A DNA stretch of 64,000 nt from Alcanivorax sp. (GTDB lineage Bacteria > Pseudomonadota > Gammaproteobacteria > Pseudomonadales > Alcanivoracaceae): assembly GCA_022449455.1 (NCBI GenBank), contig JAKUPL010000004.1:233393-297392 (forward strand). The letters run 5' to 3'. A program made the translations under genes and the position numbers. Under the pieces are notes generated by a model. The model was not told the DNA's origin, ran no database searches, and saw nothing but the letters and a program-made list of their open reading frames with translations. This document shows, in pieces, positions 23,527 to 33,372 of the stretch (positions are counted from its first letter, which is position 1; every line of letters begins with the position of its first letter).

Positions 23527-25620
23527 ATGTTCAATACAGTACGCAAGGAAATTCAATACGGCGACCACACCGTGGTGCTGGAGACGGGCCGTATTGCCCG
23601 CCAGGCCACCGCCGCCGTGATGGTGACCATCGGTAACACCCAGGTTCTGGTGACCGTGGTTGGCAAAAAAGAAGCGGATCCGGGCAAGCCGTTCTTCCCG
23701 CTGACCGTGAACTACCAGGAAAAAACCTACTCCACCGGCCGTATTCCCGGCGGCTTCCTCAAGCGCGAAGGCCGTCCCAGCGAGAAGGAAACCCTGACCA
23801 GCCGGTTGATCGACCGGCCGATCCGCCCGCTGTTCCCGAACGGCTTCATGAATGAAGTGCAGGTGGTGGCCACGGTGATGTCCTCGGACAAGAACCAGGA
23901 CCCGGATATCGCCGCCCTGATCGGCACCTCCGCCGCCCTGGCGATTTCCGGCATTCCCTTCAGCGGCCCGATCGGCGCCGCCCGGGTCGGTTTCAAGGAC
24001 GGCTTCTACCTGCTCAACCCGAGCTACTCCGAGCTGGAATCCTCCAACCTGAACCTGGTGGTGGCCGGTACCGAGGCCGCGGTGCTGATGGTGGAATCCG
24101 AAGCCGAGGAACTCAGCGAAGACCAGATGCTGGGCGCGGTGCTGTTCGGGCACCAGGAAATGCAGGCGGTGATCAACGGCGTCAAGGAATTCGCCGCCGA
24201 GGCCGGCAAGCCGGCCTGGGACTGGCAGGCGCCCCAGGACAACGACACCCTGAAGAGCGCCATCAAGGCCAAGTACGAAGGGGCCCTGGTGGAGGCGTAC
24301 ACCATCACTGAGAAAATGGCCCGCTACCAGAAGGTCGGCGAACTGCGTGAGGCCTGCCTGGCCGAGTTCGCCACCGGCGAGGAAGGCGCGCCGGAAGCCG
24401 GCGAGGTCAAGGACCTGTTCGGCAAGGTGGAGAAGAGCGTGGTGCGCGAAGGCGTGCTGTCCGGCAAGCCGCGCATCGACGGCCGTGCCCTGAACGCGGT
24501 GCGCGCCATCGACTGCGAGGTGGGCGTGCTCAAGAAAACCCACGGCTCCGCCCTGTTCACTCGCGGGGAAACCCAGGCCATCGTCACCGCCACCCTGGGC
24601 GGCATGCGCGACGCGCAGCTGATCGACGCCCTGGAAGGTTCGCGCCAGGATCACTTCATGCTGCAGTACAACTTCCCCCCGTACTGCGTGGGCGAAACCG
24701 GCATGATGGGCTCCCCCAAGCGTCGTGAAATCGGCCACGGCCGTCTCGCCCGTCGCGGCGTGGAAGCGGTGGTGCCCAACGAGCAGGACTTCCCCTACAC
24801 CATCCGTGTGGTCTCCGAGATCACCGAGTCCAACGGTTCCTCCTCCATGGCGTCCGTGTGTGGCACCTCCATGGCGCTGATGGACGCGGGTGTGCCGCTG
24901 AGCGCCCCGGTGGCCGGCATTGCCATGGGCCTGGTGAAGGAAGGCGACGGCCGCTACGCGGTGCTGTCCGATATCCTCGGTGACGAAGACCACCTGGGCG
25001 ACATGGACTTCAAGGTGGCCGGCACCGAGCGCGGCGTCACCGCCCTGCAGATGGACATCAAGATCGAGGGCATCACCGAAGAGATCATGGAGAAGGCCCT
25101 GGAGCAGGCCCGCGAAGGCCGCCTCCACATTCTTGGCGAAATGAGCAAGGCGATCCGCGAATCGCGCAGCCAGGTGTCCGAGAACGCCCCGACCCTGATC
25201 ACCCTGAAGATCAACCCGGAGAAAATCCGCGACGTGATCGGCAAGGGCGGCGCCACCATCCGCGCGCTGACCGAGGAAACCAAGTGCACCATCGACATCG
25301 AGGACGATGGCAGCGTCAAGATCTACGGTGAAACCCGCGAAGCCGCCGCCGAGGCCCAGCGCCGCGTGGAGGAGATCACCGCCGAGGCCGAGATCGACAA
25401 GATCTACGAAGGCAAGGTGATGCGCGTGGTGGACTTTGGTGCTTTCGTGCAGATCATGCCCGGCACCGAAGGCCTGCTGCACATCTCCCAGATCGCCGAG
25501 GAGCGGGTGGAGAAGGTCACCGACTACGTCAACGAGGGCGACATCATCAAGGTGAAAGTCCTGGACGTGGATCAGCGCGGCCGCATCAAGCTGTCCATGA
25601 AGGAAGCCAAGGAAGTCTGA
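23527..25620 (+). CDS. pnp: Polyribonucleotide nucleotidyltransferase (PNPase)
   Basis: Phosphorolytic 3'-5' exoribonuclease and degradosome component. The 697-aa protein has two RNase PH domains (first about residues 1-215, second about 315-545 with [16 protein letters not shown] and the catalytic-site stretch [20 protein letters not shown]). A KH domain ([20 protein letters not shown], about 558-577) and an S1 domain ([20 protein letters not shown], about 625-690) follow. [16 protein letters not shown] at the N-terminus is typical. PNPase commonly controls its own mRNA leader; here 119 nt separate the rpsO terminator from the ATG. Confidence 0.99.
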   Translation: MFNTVRKEIQYGDHTVVLETGRIARQATAAVMVTIGNTQVLVTVVGKKEADPGKPFFPLTVNYQEKTYSTGRIPGGFLKREGRPSEKETLTSRLIDRPIRPLFPNGFMNEVQVVATVMSSDKNQDPDIAALIGTSAALAISGIPFSGPIGAARVGFKDGFYLLNPSYSELESSNLNLVVAGTEAAVLMVESEAEELSEDQMLGAVLFGHQEMQAVINGVKEFAAEAGKPAWDWQAPQDNDTLKSAIKAKYEGALVEAYTITEKMARYQKVGELREACLAEFATGEEGAPEAGEVKDLFGKVEKSVVREGVLSGKPRIDGRALNAVRAIDCEVGVLKKTHGSALFTRGETQAIVTATLGGMRDAQLIDALEGSRQDHFMLQYNFPPYCVGETGMMGSPKRREIGHGRLARRGVEAVVPNEQDFPYTIRVVSEITESNGSSSMASVCGTSMALMDAGVPLSAPVAGIAMGLVKEGDGRYAVLSDILGDEDHLGDMDFKVAGTERGVTALQMDIKIEGITEEIMEKALEQAREGRLHILGEMSKAIRESRSQVSENAPTLITLKINPEKIRDVIGKGGATIRALTEETKCTIDIEDDGSVKIYGETREAAAEAQRRVEEITAEAEIDKIYEGKVMRVVDFGAFVQIMPGTEGLLHISQIAEERVEKVTDYVNEGDIIKVKVLDVDQRGRIKLSMKEAKEV

Positions 25621-25647
25621 TCGGCGCCATAACCGCCGCTCAACGCG

Positions 25648-25673
25648 AAAGCCCGCCATCCGGCGGGCTTTTT
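25648..25673 (+). terminator. Intrinsic terminator of pnp operon
   Basis: Perfect 10-bp stem AAAGCCCGCC / GGCGGGCTTT with loop ATCC, ending in T5. It closes the rimP-to-pnp operon before the MarR cassette. Confidence 0.92.
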
Positions 25674-25731
25674 CGTTGTGGCGCGGGAGCGGTGGAACCG
25701 GTGCCCTTGCCGGGAGGGGCGGCCAGCAAAA

Positions 25732-25794
25732 AGTAAGGCAACTTGCTTTACTGTTTTGACGGTTGTAAGCTTGCTTACCATAAGTTGGCTTATG
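25732..25794 (+). promoter_or_regulatory. Three palindromes upstream of the marR-emrAB cassette (candidate MarR operators)
   Basis: Site 1 (25732-25752): AGTAAGGCAA and TTGCTTTACT, arms complementary at nine of ten positions. Site 2 (25765-25778): GTAAGC-TT-GCTTAC. Site 3 (25779-25794): CATAAG-TTGG-CTTATG. All share a TAAG/CTTA core, as expected for a dimeric winged-helix repressor. The region is clearly more AT-rich than its surroundings and lies directly before the marR start at 25807, so autoregulation is the likely role. Confidence 0.65.
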
Positions 25795-25806
25795 AATGAG
25801 GCCGTA

Positions 25807-26256
25807 ATGAACAAGGACACCACCGTGGGCCTGGGGTTGCACGACGTGGCGCGCATGCTGCGCCGCGAGTTCGACCGCCGGGCCCGGGAGCAGGGGCTGA
25901 CGCGGGCCCGCTGGCAGGTGCTGTGGAATCTGACGCACCGGGAAGGCATTCACCAGGCCGCTCTGGCCGAAATCATGGATGTGGCACCGATCTCCCTGAC
26001 CCGGCAGCTGGAGCGGCTGGAGCAGGAGGGGCTGGTGGAGCGCCGCGCGGACGCCACCGACCGCCGTCGGCGCCGGGTCTACCTCACCGAACGGGCGGCG
26101 CCGGCGCTGGCGCGCCTGCGCGAGCTGGCCATGGAAACCCGCCGCCAGGCACTGGACGGCATCGCGGCGGACGATATCGAGACCCTGACCCGGGTGCTCG
26201 AGCGCATGCGCGCCAATCTTTGCCAGCGCACCGATCACACCGAGCAGGGGGAATGA
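25807..26256 (+). CDS. MarR-family transcriptional regulator of the EmrAB cassette
   Basis: Winged-helix repressor, probably relieved by small hydrophobic or phenolic compounds as in MarR/EmrR; the ligand is unknown. The ATG at 25807 is preferred because TGAGG lies 5 nt upstream; the ATG at 25792 is inside palindrome site 3. The 149-aa protein has the recognition helix region HQAALAEIMDVAPISLTRQLERLEQEGLVERR (about residues 56-87, in outline) and the wing DRRRRRVYLTERAAP. It overlaps the cassette: emrA begins 5 nt after its stop. An earlier start would add residues with poor codon usage. Confidence 0.93.
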   Translation: MNKDTTVGLGLHDVARMLRREFDRRAREQGLTRARWQVLWNLTHREGIHQAALAEIMDVAPISLTRQLERLEQEGLVERRADATDRRRRRVYLTERAAPALARLRELAMETRRQALDGIAADDIETLTRVLERMRANLCQRTDHTEQGE

Positions 26257-26260
26257 CCAC

Positions 26261-27313
26261 GTGACCACCACACAACGCAACCGCCGCCTGGCCATGGGCC
26301 TGGGACTGATCGTCGCCCTGGCGGTGGTGCTCTGGCTGCTGCTCGGCGGCGGCCGCTACGTGAGCACCGAAAACGCCTACGTGAAAATCGATATGATCTC
26401 GCTCACTGCCGACGTCAGCGGGCCGCTGACACGGGTGGAGGTGGACCGCAACCAGGCGGTGCGGCAGGGCCAGGTTCTGGCCGAGGTGGACCCGGAGCCG
26501 TATCGCATTGCTTTGCAGGAAGCGCGCGCCGATCAGCAGGCGGTGCGCAACCGTATTCTCTCCGAGCGCGCCGACTACGCCCGGCTGCAGGCCCAGCACG
26601 CCCAGGCGGAGCGGGACCTGGCCTACCATCAACGGGAGCTGGAGCGTTACCAGGGCCTGGACCGGGTGGCGGTGTCCCGCTCGCAGCTGGACGGCGCCCG
26701 CCAGAAACGGGATCAGGCCGGCGCCCAGAAGTCGGTGACCGAGCAGGAGCTGGCCAGCCTCAAGGCGAAGCTGGGCGGCGGCCCGGACGTGGCCGTGGAA
26801 GAACACCCGGATTATCAGGCGGCCACCGCCAAGCTGGACCGGGCCCGCTACGACCTGGCGCACACCCGCATCCTGGCGCCGGCGGATGGCGTGATCGGCG
26901 GCAACACGCCGCTGGTCGGCGAGCGCGTCAATGCCGGGGTGCCGGTGTTCACCCTGGCCAAGAACCGCTCCGCCTGGGTGGAAGCCAACCTCAAGGAGAC
27001 CCAGCTCACCAATGTCCGCGAAGGGCAGAGCGTGGAGGTGGAAGTGGACAGTTATCCGGGGGTGGTGTGGAAGGCCACGGTGCAGAGCCTGAGCCCGGCC
27101 ACCGGCTCGGAATACGCTTTGATTCCGCCGCAGAACGCCAGTGGCAACTGGGTGAAGGTGGTGCAGCGGGTGCCGGTGAAACTGCGTCTGGAGGACCTGG
27201 ACGGCAAGCCGCCCCTGCGCTCCGGCATGAGCGCGGAAATCGCCATCGACACCGGCGTTACCCTGTTCGACGACGCCGCTGAACCGGCGCGGACCGCCGA
27301 TGCCGCGCATTAA
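26261..27313 (+). CDS. emrA: EmrA-type periplasmic adaptor (HlyD family) of multidrug efflux
   Basis: Membrane fusion protein linking an inner-membrane MFS pump to an outer-membrane channel. GTG start at 26261 with AGGGGG upstream; 350 aa. One N-terminal membrane helix (LAMGLGLIVALAVVLWLLLGGG, about residues 10-31 in outline) is followed by the biotinyl-lipoyl half motif (VSGPLTRVEVDRNQAVRQGQ), an alpha-helical hairpin (about 90-180), the second lipoyl half (RILAPADGVIGG) and a beta-barrel (RSAWVEANLKETQLTNVREG). Its stop codon lies 11 nt inside emrB. Symbol assigned by family resemblance; the substrate is not known. Confidence 0.88.
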   Translation: MTTTQRNRRLAMGLGLIVALAVVLWLLLGGGRYVSTENAYVKIDMISLTADVSGPLTRVEVDRNQAVRQGQVLAEVDPEPYRIALQEARADQQAVRNRILSERADYARLQAQHAQAERDLAYHQRELERYQGLDRVAVSRSQLDGARQKRDQAGAQKSVTEQELASLKAKLGGGPDVAVEEHPDYQAATAKLDRARYDLAHTRILAPADGVIGGNTPLVGERVNAGVPVFTLAKNRSAWVEANLKETQLTNVREGQSVEVEVDSYPGVVWKATVQSLSPATGSEYALIPPQNASGNWVKVVQRVPVKLRLEDLDGKPPLRSGMSAEIAIDTGVTLFDDAAEPARTADAAH

Positions 27314-28790
27314 CGACCAGCGCCTGGTCACCGTCAGCATCATGCTGGCCACGGTGATGCAGGTGCTCGACACCACCATCGCCAACGTGGCTCTGCCGCA
27401 CATGCAGGGCAGCCTGTCGGCGAGCACCGACCAGATCACCTGGGTGCTGACCTCCTATATTGTCTCGGCGGCGATCATGACCCCGGCGGTGGGCTTCTTC
27501 GCCGGCCGGCTGGGCCGGCGCCGGCTGTTCCTGTGGTCGGTGGCCGGTTTCACGGTGGCCTCGGGTCTTTGTGGCTTGTCCGCCAATCTCGACCAGATGG
27601 TGATGTTCCGCATCCTGCAGGGCATTTTCGGCGCCGCCCTGGTGCCGCTGTCCCAGTCGGTGCTGCTGGACTCCTACCCGGTGGAAAAACACGGCCAGGC
27701 CATGGCGATCTGGGGCATGGGTGTGATGGTGGGGCCGATTCTCGGGCCCACCCTGGGCGGCTGGCTGACCGAGTGGTATAGCTGGCGCTGGGTGTTCTAC
27801 ATCAACCTGCCGTTCGGCCTGCTGGCCTTCGCTGGCATCTGGCTGAGCGTGGCGGAGACGGACACCCGCAAGGTGCGTTTCGACATGATGGGTTTTGCCT
27901 TCCTGGGCCTGGCCATCGGCGCCTTCCAGCTGATGCTGGACCGGGGCGAGCAGGAAAAGTGGTTCGAGAGCTTCGAGATCCAGATCGAGGCCCTGTTGGC
28001 GGTGCTCGGCTTCTACCTGTTTCTGGTGCACTCGTTCACCAAAAAAGACCCCTTTATCAACCTTAGCCTGTTCAAGGACCGCAATTTCGCCACCGGCGTG
28101 GTGTTCATCTTCGTGGTCGGCATCATCCTGCTGGCGACCATGGCGCTGCTGCCGCCGTTCCTGCAGCAGTGGAAGGACTATCCGGCGGTCACCACCGGCC
28201 TGGTGCTGGCGCCACGGGGGCTGGGTTCCATGTTCTCGATGATGCTGGTCGGCCGGTTGATGCGCACCCGGCTGGACCCGCGGGGCCTGGTGGTCACCGG
28301 TCTGCTGTTGATCACCGCTTCGCTGCACGAAATGGCCGGTTTCACCCTGGAGGTGAGCCGCGACACCTTGATCTGGACCGGTGTGCTGCAGGGCCTGGGC
28401 CTGGGGCTGGTGTTCGTGCCCGCCAGCGCGCTCACCTACGCCACCCTGAAGCCGGAACTGCGCACCGAAGGGGCGTCCCTGTTCTCGTTGTCGCGCAACC
28501 TGGGCTCCAGTGTCGGCATCTCGATCATGACCGCCATGCTGTCGCGGAATATGTGGATCAACCAGCAGCAACTCGGCGAGCACCTGCAACCGGGGGCCTG
28601 GATCGCCCAGGGCTTGCCGATGAAGGAGATGGTGAGCGGGGTGCCGGCGGCGGTGTATCAAACGCTGATGGCGCAGGCGGCGGAGATCAGCTACATGAAC
28701 GATTTCCACCTGCTGATGTGGATCAACATGGCGGCGATCCCGTTGGTGCTGCTGCTCAAGCACAGCCGGCCGAGGCCGGCCGCGGTTTGA
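27300..28790 (+). CDS. emrB: EmrB/QacA-type drug:proton antiporter (MFS, DHA2 family)
   Basis: Proton-driven exporter with about 14 membrane helices; 496 aa. The DHA2 start motif LDTTIANVALPHMQGSL is at about residues 22-38, and the motif-C-like GVMVGPILGPTLGGWLTE at about 140-158. WRWVFYINLPFGLL is the diagnostic 14-TMS-family segment. It overlaps emrA by 14 nt, showing translational coupling into one efflux unit under MarR control. There is no outer-membrane TolC-like gene here, so the channel must come from elsewhere. A large hairpin follows, shared with convergent acs. Confidence 0.92.
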   Translation: MPRINDQRLVTVSIMLATVMQVLDTTIANVALPHMQGSLSASTDQITWVLTSYIVSAAIMTPAVGFFAGRLGRRRLFLWSVAGFTVASGLCGLSANLDQMVMFRILQGIFGAALVPLSQSVLLDSYPVEKHGQAMAIWGMGVMVGPILGPTLGGWLTEWYSWRWVFYINLPFGLLAFAGIWLSVAETDTRKVRFDMMGFAFLGLAIGAFQLMLDRGEQEKWFESFEIQIEALLAVLGFYLFLVHSFTKKDPFINLSLFKDRNFATGVVFIFVVGIILLATMALLPPFLQQWKDYPAVTTGLVLAPRGLGSMFSMMLVGRLMRTRLDPRGLVVTGLLLITASLHEMAGFTLEVSRDTLIWTGVLQGLGLGLVFVPASALTYATLKPELRTEGASLFSLSRNLGSSVGISIMTAMLSRNMWINQQQLGEHLQPGAWIAQGLPMKEMVSGVPAAVYQTLMAQAAEISYMNDFHLLMWINMAAIPLVLLLKHSRPRPAAV

Positions 28791-28800
28791 TGCGAGTGAA

Positions 28801-28854
28801 TCGCGGTCGGACGACCGCTCCTGCCGTGGCGTAGGAGCGGTCGTTCGACCGCGA
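28801..28854. repeat. REP-like palindrome acting as bidirectional terminator between emrB and acs
   Basis: 22-bp arms (28801-28822 and 28833-28854) pair with a single mismatch around a 10-nt loop. The right arm contains AGGAGCGG...CCGCGA, the frame also seen in the palindrome at 52264-52279. It sits between convergent stop codons. It is a likely bidirectional terminator and a member of a dispersed palindromic repeat family. Confidence 0.75.
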
Positions 28855-28884
28855 CAGGGTCGGCTTCCGGAAGCGAAGCGCGGC

Positions 28885-30831
28885 TTACTCCCCGTCGCTG
28901 TTCTTGCGGGTCTTGATCAGCTCGTCCACCACGCCCGGATCGGCGAGGGTGGAGGTATCGCCCAGGGAGTCCAGTTCGTCGGCGGCGATCTTGCGCAGAA
29001 TACGACGCATGATCTTGCCGGAACGGGTCTTGGGCAGGCCCGGGGCGAAGTGGATCAGGTCCGGTTTGGCGATCGGGCCGATTTCCCGGGTCACCAGCTC
29101 GCGCAGCTCCTTGATCAGTGCCTCGCTGCCCTCGGCACCGCTCATCAGCGACACGTAGGCGTAGATGCCCTGACCCTTGACCTCGTGCTGGTAGCCCACC
29201 ACGGCGGCCTCGGAGATGCTCTTATGCAGTACCAGAGCGGATTCGATTTCGGCGGTGCCCAGGCGGTGGCCGGAGACGTTCAGTACGTCGTCCACCCGGC
29301 CGGTGATCCAGTAATAGCCGTCCTCGTCACGGCGGGCGCCGTCGCCGGTGAAGTAGTAGCCCGGGTAGGCGCTGAAGTAGGTGTCGATCATGCGTTGGTG
29401 ATCGCCGTAGACGGTGCGGATCTGGCTCGGCCAGCTGGCCTTGATCACCAGGTTGCCGGAGGTGGCTCCTTCCAGTTCCTTGCCGTCCGGATCCATCAGC
29501 CCCGGCTGCACGCCGAACATGGGCAGCGTGGCGGAACCCGGCTTGAGATCCACGGCCCCGGGCAGGGGCGCGATCATGATGGCGCCGGTCTCGGTTTGCC
29601 ACCAGGTGTCGACGATCGGGCAGCGCTCCTCGCCCACCACCCGGTGGTACCACTCCCAGGCTTCCGGGTTGATCGGTTCGCCCACCGTGCCGAGCAGCTT
29701 GAGCGTCTTGCGGGACGTCTTCTTCACCGGGCCGTCGCCCTGGCCCATCAGGGCGCGAATGGCGGTGGGGGCGGTGTAGTAGATATTGACCTTGTGCTTG
29801 TCCACCACCTGCCAGTGGCGGGAGGCGTCCGGGTAGGTGGGCACCCCTTCGAACATCAGAGTGGTGGCGCCATTGGCCAGCGGCCCGTAGACGATGTAAC
29901 TGTGGCCGGTGATCCAGCCCACATCGGCGGTGCACCAGTAGATGTCGCCGTCGTGGTAGTCGAACACGTATTTGTGGGTCAGGGCCGCCTGCAGCATGTA
30001 GCCGGCGGTGCTGTGCAGCACGCCCTTGGGCTTGCCGGTGGAGCCGGAAGTATAGAGGGTGAACAGCGGGTCTTCTGCGTCCATCCACTCCGGCTCGCAT
30101 TGGTCGGACGCCCGGTCCATGGCGTCGTGGTACCAGACGTCGCGGGCGTCGTCCCAGTCCACCTGGTTGCCGGTGCGCCGCACCACCACACAAGTGTGGA
30201 CGCCGTGACCGCCGTTCATGGCTTTGTCGGCGTTGGCCTTGAGCGGGATCAGCTTGCCACCGCGTACACCCTCGTCGGCGGTGATCACGGCGCTGGCCTC
30301 GGCGTTGACGATGCGGTCCTTGAGCGCTTCCGGGGAGAAGCCGCCGAACACCACCGAATGGATGGCGCCGATGCGCGCGCAGGCCAGCATGGCGAAGGCC
30401 GCTTCCGGGATCATCGGCATGTAAATCACCACCCGGTCGCCTTTCTTCACGCCCCGGTCCTTGAGCACATTGCCCAGGCGGGACACCTGCTCGAACAGCT
30501 CCTGATAAGTGATGTGCTTGTCCTGGCCGGGGTCGTCACCCTCCCAGATGATGGCGGTCTGCTCCGCGCGCGCCGGCAGATGGCGGTCCACGCAGTTATA
30601 GCAGGCATTGAGGGTGGCGCCCTGGAACCAGGCGGCGCGGCCCTCCTTGAAGTCCCAGTCGCTGACCCTGTCCCAACGGGTTTGCCAGTCGAGCAGCTCG
30701 TCGGCACGATCCGCCCAGAAGGTGTCCGGGTCGCTCACGGACTGCTGGTACCAGCGATCGTAGGTGGCCCGATCCATCAGGGTCTGGCGCTTGAACGCCT
30801 CCGGAACCGGGTGAATCTTTTGTTCTGACAT
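28885..30831 (-). CDS. acs: Acetyl-CoA synthetase (acetate--CoA ligase)
   Basis: Activates acetate to acetyl-CoA through acetyl-AMP; central when growing on acetate, fatty acids or alkanes. The start ATG at 30831 has AAGGAGA upstream and gives [20 protein letters not shown]; the open frame beyond it is not family sequence. The 648-aa protein has the AMP-binding signature [14 protein letters not shown] (about residues 264-277), [30 protein letters not shown] and the C-terminal acetylatable lysine motif [15 protein letters not shown] (about 610), so activity is likely controlled by lysine acetylation as in other Acs enzymes. Pseudomonas has acs at the same locus. Confidence 0.98.
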   Translation of the reverse strand: MSEQKIHPVPEAFKRQTLMDRATYDRWYQQSVSDPDTFWADRADELLDWQTRWDRVSDWDFKEGRAAWFQGATLNACYNCVDRHLPARAEQTAIIWEGDDPGQDKHITYQELFEQVSRLGNVLKDRGVKKGDRVVIYMPMIPEAAFAMLACARIGAIHSVVFGGFSPEALKDRIVNAEASAVITADEGVRGGKLIPLKANADKAMNGGHGVHTCVVVRRTGNQVDWDDARDVWYHDAMDRASDQCEPEWMDAEDPLFTLYTSGSTGKPKGVLHSTAGYMLQAALTHKYVFDYHDGDIYWCTADVGWITGHSYIVYGPLANGATTLMFEGVPTYPDASRHWQVVDKHKVNIYYTAPTAIRALMGQGDGPVKKTSRKTLKLLGTVGEPINPEAWEWYHRVVGEERCPIVDTWWQTETGAIMIAPLPGAVDLKPGSATLPMFGVQPGLMDPDGKELEGATSGNLVIKASWPSQIRTVYGDHQRMIDTYFSAYPGYYFTGDGARRDEDGYYWITGRVDDVLNVSGHRLGTAEIESALVLHKSISEAAVVGYQHEVKGQGIYAYVSLMSGAEGSEALIKELRELVTREIGPIAKPDLIHFAPGLPKTRSGKIMRRILRKIAADELDSLGDTSTLADPGVVDELIKTRKNSDGE

Positions 30832-31113
30832 GGCTGTCTCCTTCGTACTGCCCGCTGGTTGTCTTGTTCTTCCCGCACGGCGCGGGAGTCCGGTGCGCCG
30901 TGATGTGGCCGGATCCTGTCGGCAGGCGCATGGCCACGCATTATCCCGACGCCGCGGCGCCGGCTGAATTCCACCATGGTCTATAACCGGCCGGGTCGGC
31001 ATTGAGTACTACTTTAGAGGGGAAGGGCGGGCGGTGCATCCCGTGGCGGGAAAGCGGGACTAAGACCAAAGGCGAATGGCGTCGGCGCGATCAGGCGGTA
31101 GGCTGGGGACAAC
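30832..31113. other. Intergenic region upstream of acs
   Basis: 282 nt between the acs start and the panD terminator. It must hold the acs promoter (minus strand), but I could not pick a convincing -35/-10 pair. The open frame at 31002-31253 on the plus strand runs over the panD terminator and into panD antisense, and resembles no protein. No repeat or RNA gene seen. Confidence 0.5.
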
Positions 31114-31141
31114 AAAAAACGCCGGCGCGAGGCCGGCGTTT
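31114..31141 (-). terminator. Intrinsic terminator of panD operon
   Basis: Read on the minus strand: AAACGCCGGC, loop CTCGC, GCCGGCGTTT followed by further T residues (six T in total, 31119 down to 31114). It lies 27 nt after the panD stop. Confidence 0.9.
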
Positions 31142-31167
31142 GGAGAGGGCAAAAAGCCGGGTGGCGG

Positions 31168-31548
31168 TCAGGCCACCTGAACCGGAATGGCGTTGCTGGT
31201 GCCTTTCACGGCGTTGCCTTCGCCCATGTAGATCAGGCGCGGCTTGTAATTGATCAGCTCGGAGCTGGAGTAGTTGGCATAGGCGCAAATGATCACCCGA
31301 TGGCCGGGCTGCGCTTTATGCGCGGCGGCGCCATTGACGGAGATGATCTTGGAACCCTCCTCGCCACGGATGGCGTAGGTTTCGAAGCGCTCGCCGTTAT
31401 CCAGGTTGTAGATCTGGATTTGCTCATACTCAAGAATGCCGGCCATGTCCATCAACTCGCCGTCGATGGCGCAGGAGCCTTCATACTCGAGTTCCGCGTG
31501 GGTCACGCGGGCCTGGTGCAACTTGGCTTTCAGCATGGTGCACTGCAT
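31168..31548 (-). CDS. panD: Aspartate 1-decarboxylase proenzyme
   Basis: Pyruvoyl enzyme making beta-alanine for pantothenate. The start at 31548 gives [20 protein letters not shown], the family N-terminus; 126 aa, the usual length. Self-cleavage is expected between Gly24 and Ser25 in YEGSCAID, leaving Ser25 as the pyruvoyl group. [20 protein letters not shown] matches the core. It is separated from panC by 139 nt with its own candidate promoter (31613-31641), unlike the tightly packed panB-panC. Maturation in enteric bacteria needs PanZ; no such gene is in this window. Confidence 0.98.
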   Translation of the reverse strand: MQCTMLKAKLHQARVTHAELEYEGSCAIDGELMDMAGILEYEQIQIYNLDNGERFETYAIRGEEGSKIISVNGAAAHKAQPGHRVIICAYANYSSSELINYKPRLIYMGEGNAVKGTSNAIPVQVA

Positions 31549-31612
31549 GTCGGGTACCTCTCTGAACAACCCCTGGATCGGCCCTTGGGGCCGGCCTCTG
31601 CGAGGGGCCGGC

Positions 31613-31641
31613 AGTATGCATGAACCCCCGGTCACATACAA
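31613..31641 (-). promoter_or_regulatory. Candidate promoter for panD
   Basis: On the minus strand: TTGTAT (31641-31636), 17-nt spacer, CATACT (31618-31613), about 65 nt before the panD start. A GC-rich inverted repeat (31590-31612, GCCGGCC/GGCCGGC arms) lies in the leader and could end or slow transcripts. Confidence 0.4.
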
Positions 31642-31687
31642 GAAAGGGGAAACAGGCTGTTTCGGGGCCATTTTGCGACGCAGCTTA

Positions 31688-32542
31688 TCAGGACGCGGGC
31701 AGCGTCAGCGTCAGATTGTCGATCAATCTCGGCTTGCCGAGCCGGGCGGCGGCGGCGATCACCAGCTCCCGGTCCCCCGGGGCCGCCGGCACCAGGGTGC
31801 GGGCGTTGGCCACGGTCACGTAGTCGACCCCGAAGCCGTCTTCTTCCAGCGCCTGGGTGGTGCGTGCCTCCAGGGCCCGGAAGTCCCGTTCGCCCTGTTC
31901 CAGTGCCTGGCGGGCCTGGCGCAGATGGTGCTGCAGCCGTGGCGCGAGGGCGCGTTCCTGGCCGGTCAGGTAGCCGTTGCGCGAGCTCATCGCCAGGCCG
32001 TCCGCCTCGCGGGCGGTGGGGGCGCCGACGATGCGGATCGGGAACAACAGTTCCTCGGTCATGCGGCGCAGAATCGCCAGCTGCTGGAAATCCTTCTCGC
32101 CGAACACGGCCACGTCCGGTTGGACGATGTGGAACAGCTTGCTGACCACCGTGGTCACGCCCCGGAAGTGGCCGGGCCGGTCGGCGCCGCACAGGTACTC
32201 GCCCAGATCGTCCACCTCCACCCAGGAGCGGTTGGCGCCCAGCGGATACATCTCTTCCACCGAAGGGGCGAACAGCACCTCCACATCGGCATCGCGGAGC
32301 CGGTCGGCGTCCGCGTCCAGGGTGCGCGGGTAGGCGTCGAAATCCTCCCCGGGGCCGAACTGGGTGGGATTGACGAACACCGACACCACCACCGCGTCGC
32401 ATTCCCGGCGGGCGGCGTGTACCAGGCTCAGATGGCCGTTGTGGAGATTGCCCATGGTGGGCACCAGGCCGACGCTGCGGCCGTCGCGGCGCCATTGCGC
32501 CACGCGCGCCCGCACCTCGGCGACGCTATGCAGGATGTCCAT
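31688..32542 (-). CDS. panC: Pantothenate synthetase
   Basis: Joins pantoate and beta-alanine with ATP, last step of pantothenate synthesis. The 284-aa protein shows the HIGH-like nucleotide motif [13 protein letters not shown] (about residues 29-41), [22 protein letters not shown] in outline, [15 protein letters not shown] (about 150) and the MSSRNGYL loop (about 185) in place of KMSKS. panB ends 2 nt upstream, so the genes are co-transcribed and probably translationally linked. Confidence 0.98.
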   Translation of the reverse strand: MDILHSVAEVRARVAQWRRDGRSVGLVPTMGNLHNGHLSLVHAARRECDAVVVSVFVNPTQFGPGEDFDAYPRTLDADADRLRDADVEVLFAPSVEEMYPLGANRSWVEVDDLGEYLCGADRPGHFRGVTTVVSKLFHIVQPDVAVFGEKDFQQLAILRRMTEELLFPIRIVGAPTAREADGLAMSSRNGYLTGQERALAPRLQHHLRQARQALEQGERDFRALEARTTQALEEDGFGVDYVTVANARTLVPAAPGDRELVIAAAARLGKPRLIDNLTLTLPAS

Positions 32543-32544
32543 GG

Positions 32545-33333
32545 TCAGAAACAGTGTTCGTCGGCGGGAAAGCGGCCGCTTTTGACCGCTTCATGATAGG
32601 CCCGGAAGGCACCGGCGACGCCGCCGTCGGATTCCGGCATGAAATCCTTTACGAACCGGGCCGGGCGCGGGTTCAGGCCCAGCATGTCGTGCATCACCAG
32701 CACCTGACCGTCGCACTCCGGGGCGGCGCCGATGCCGATCACCGGCGCTTCCACGGCGGCGGTGATCTCGGCGCTCAGGGTGCGCGGCACGCATTCCAGC
32801 ACGAACAGGGCGGCGCCGGCCCGGTCCAGGGTATAGGCGGCGTCCAGCAGCTCGCGGGCGCTGGCTTCGTCCTTGCCCTGCACCCGGTAGCCGCCGAAGG
32901 CGTTCACCGATTGAGGGGTCAGCCCCATGTGCGCGCACACCGGCACGCCGTTGCGCTTGAGCACGGTGATCGCCTCGGCCAGCCAGGCGCCGCCTTCCAG
33001 CTTGATCACGTTGGCGCCGGCCTGCATCAGCGCGGTGGCCGCGTCGAGGGTGCTTTCCAGGGTGGCGGCGCCCATGAAGGGCACGTCGGCGATGATCAGG
33101 CTGCCCTGATTGCCCCGGGCCACGCACTCGGTGTGGTAGACCATCTGCTCCAGGGTCACCGGCACGGTGCTGTCCTGGCCCTGGATCACGTTGCCGAGGG
33201 AATCGCCAATCAGGATGGCGTCCACGCCGGCTTCGCTGATCAGGCGCGAAAAGGTGGCGTCGTAGGCGGTCAGGACGGAGAACTTGTCACCGTCGTCCTT
33301 GCGTTTCTTGAGGGTGCGGATGGTAACGGGCAT
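32545..33333 (-). CDS. panB: 3-methyl-2-oxobutanoate hydroxymethyltransferase
   Basis: Transfers a hydroxymethyl group from methylene-THF to ketoisovalerate, giving ketopantoate. The 262-aa TIM-barrel protein begins MPVTIRTLKKRKDDGDKFSV and carries LTAYDATFSRLISEAGVD, the signature DAILIGDSLGNVIQGQDSTV in part, the metal-site Asp residues, the catalytic Glu region VIKLEGG, and AHMGLTPQSVNAFGGYRVQG (about residue 135). It precedes panC in the cluster; a deoxynucleoside kinase gene ends 39 nt upstream. Confidence 0.98.
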   Translation of the reverse strand: MPVTIRTLKKRKDDGDKFSVLTAYDATFSRLISEAGVDAILIGDSLGNVIQGQDSTVPVTLEQMVYHTECVARGNQGSLIIADVPFMGAATLESTLDAATALMQAGANVIKLEGGAWLAEAITVLKRNGVPVCAHMGLTPQSVNAFGGYRVQGKDEASARELLDAAYTLDRAGAALFVLECVPRTLSAEITAAVEAPVIGIGAAPECDGQVLVMHDMLGLNPRPARFVKDFMPESDGGVAGAFRAYHEAVKSGRFPADEHCF

Positions 33334-33372
33334 GGGCTGCTCCCTGGGGCCGGTTCACACTGGCGTCGGGTA

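Noticed and set aside
23344..26295. 983-aa open frame antisense to pnp and marR.
   Set aside because: Spans two real genes and two terminators on the opposite strand; no domains.
31002..31253. 83-codon ORF upstream of acs.
   Set aside because: It overlaps the panD terminator and runs antisense into panD; composition and lack of homology-like features argue against a gene.
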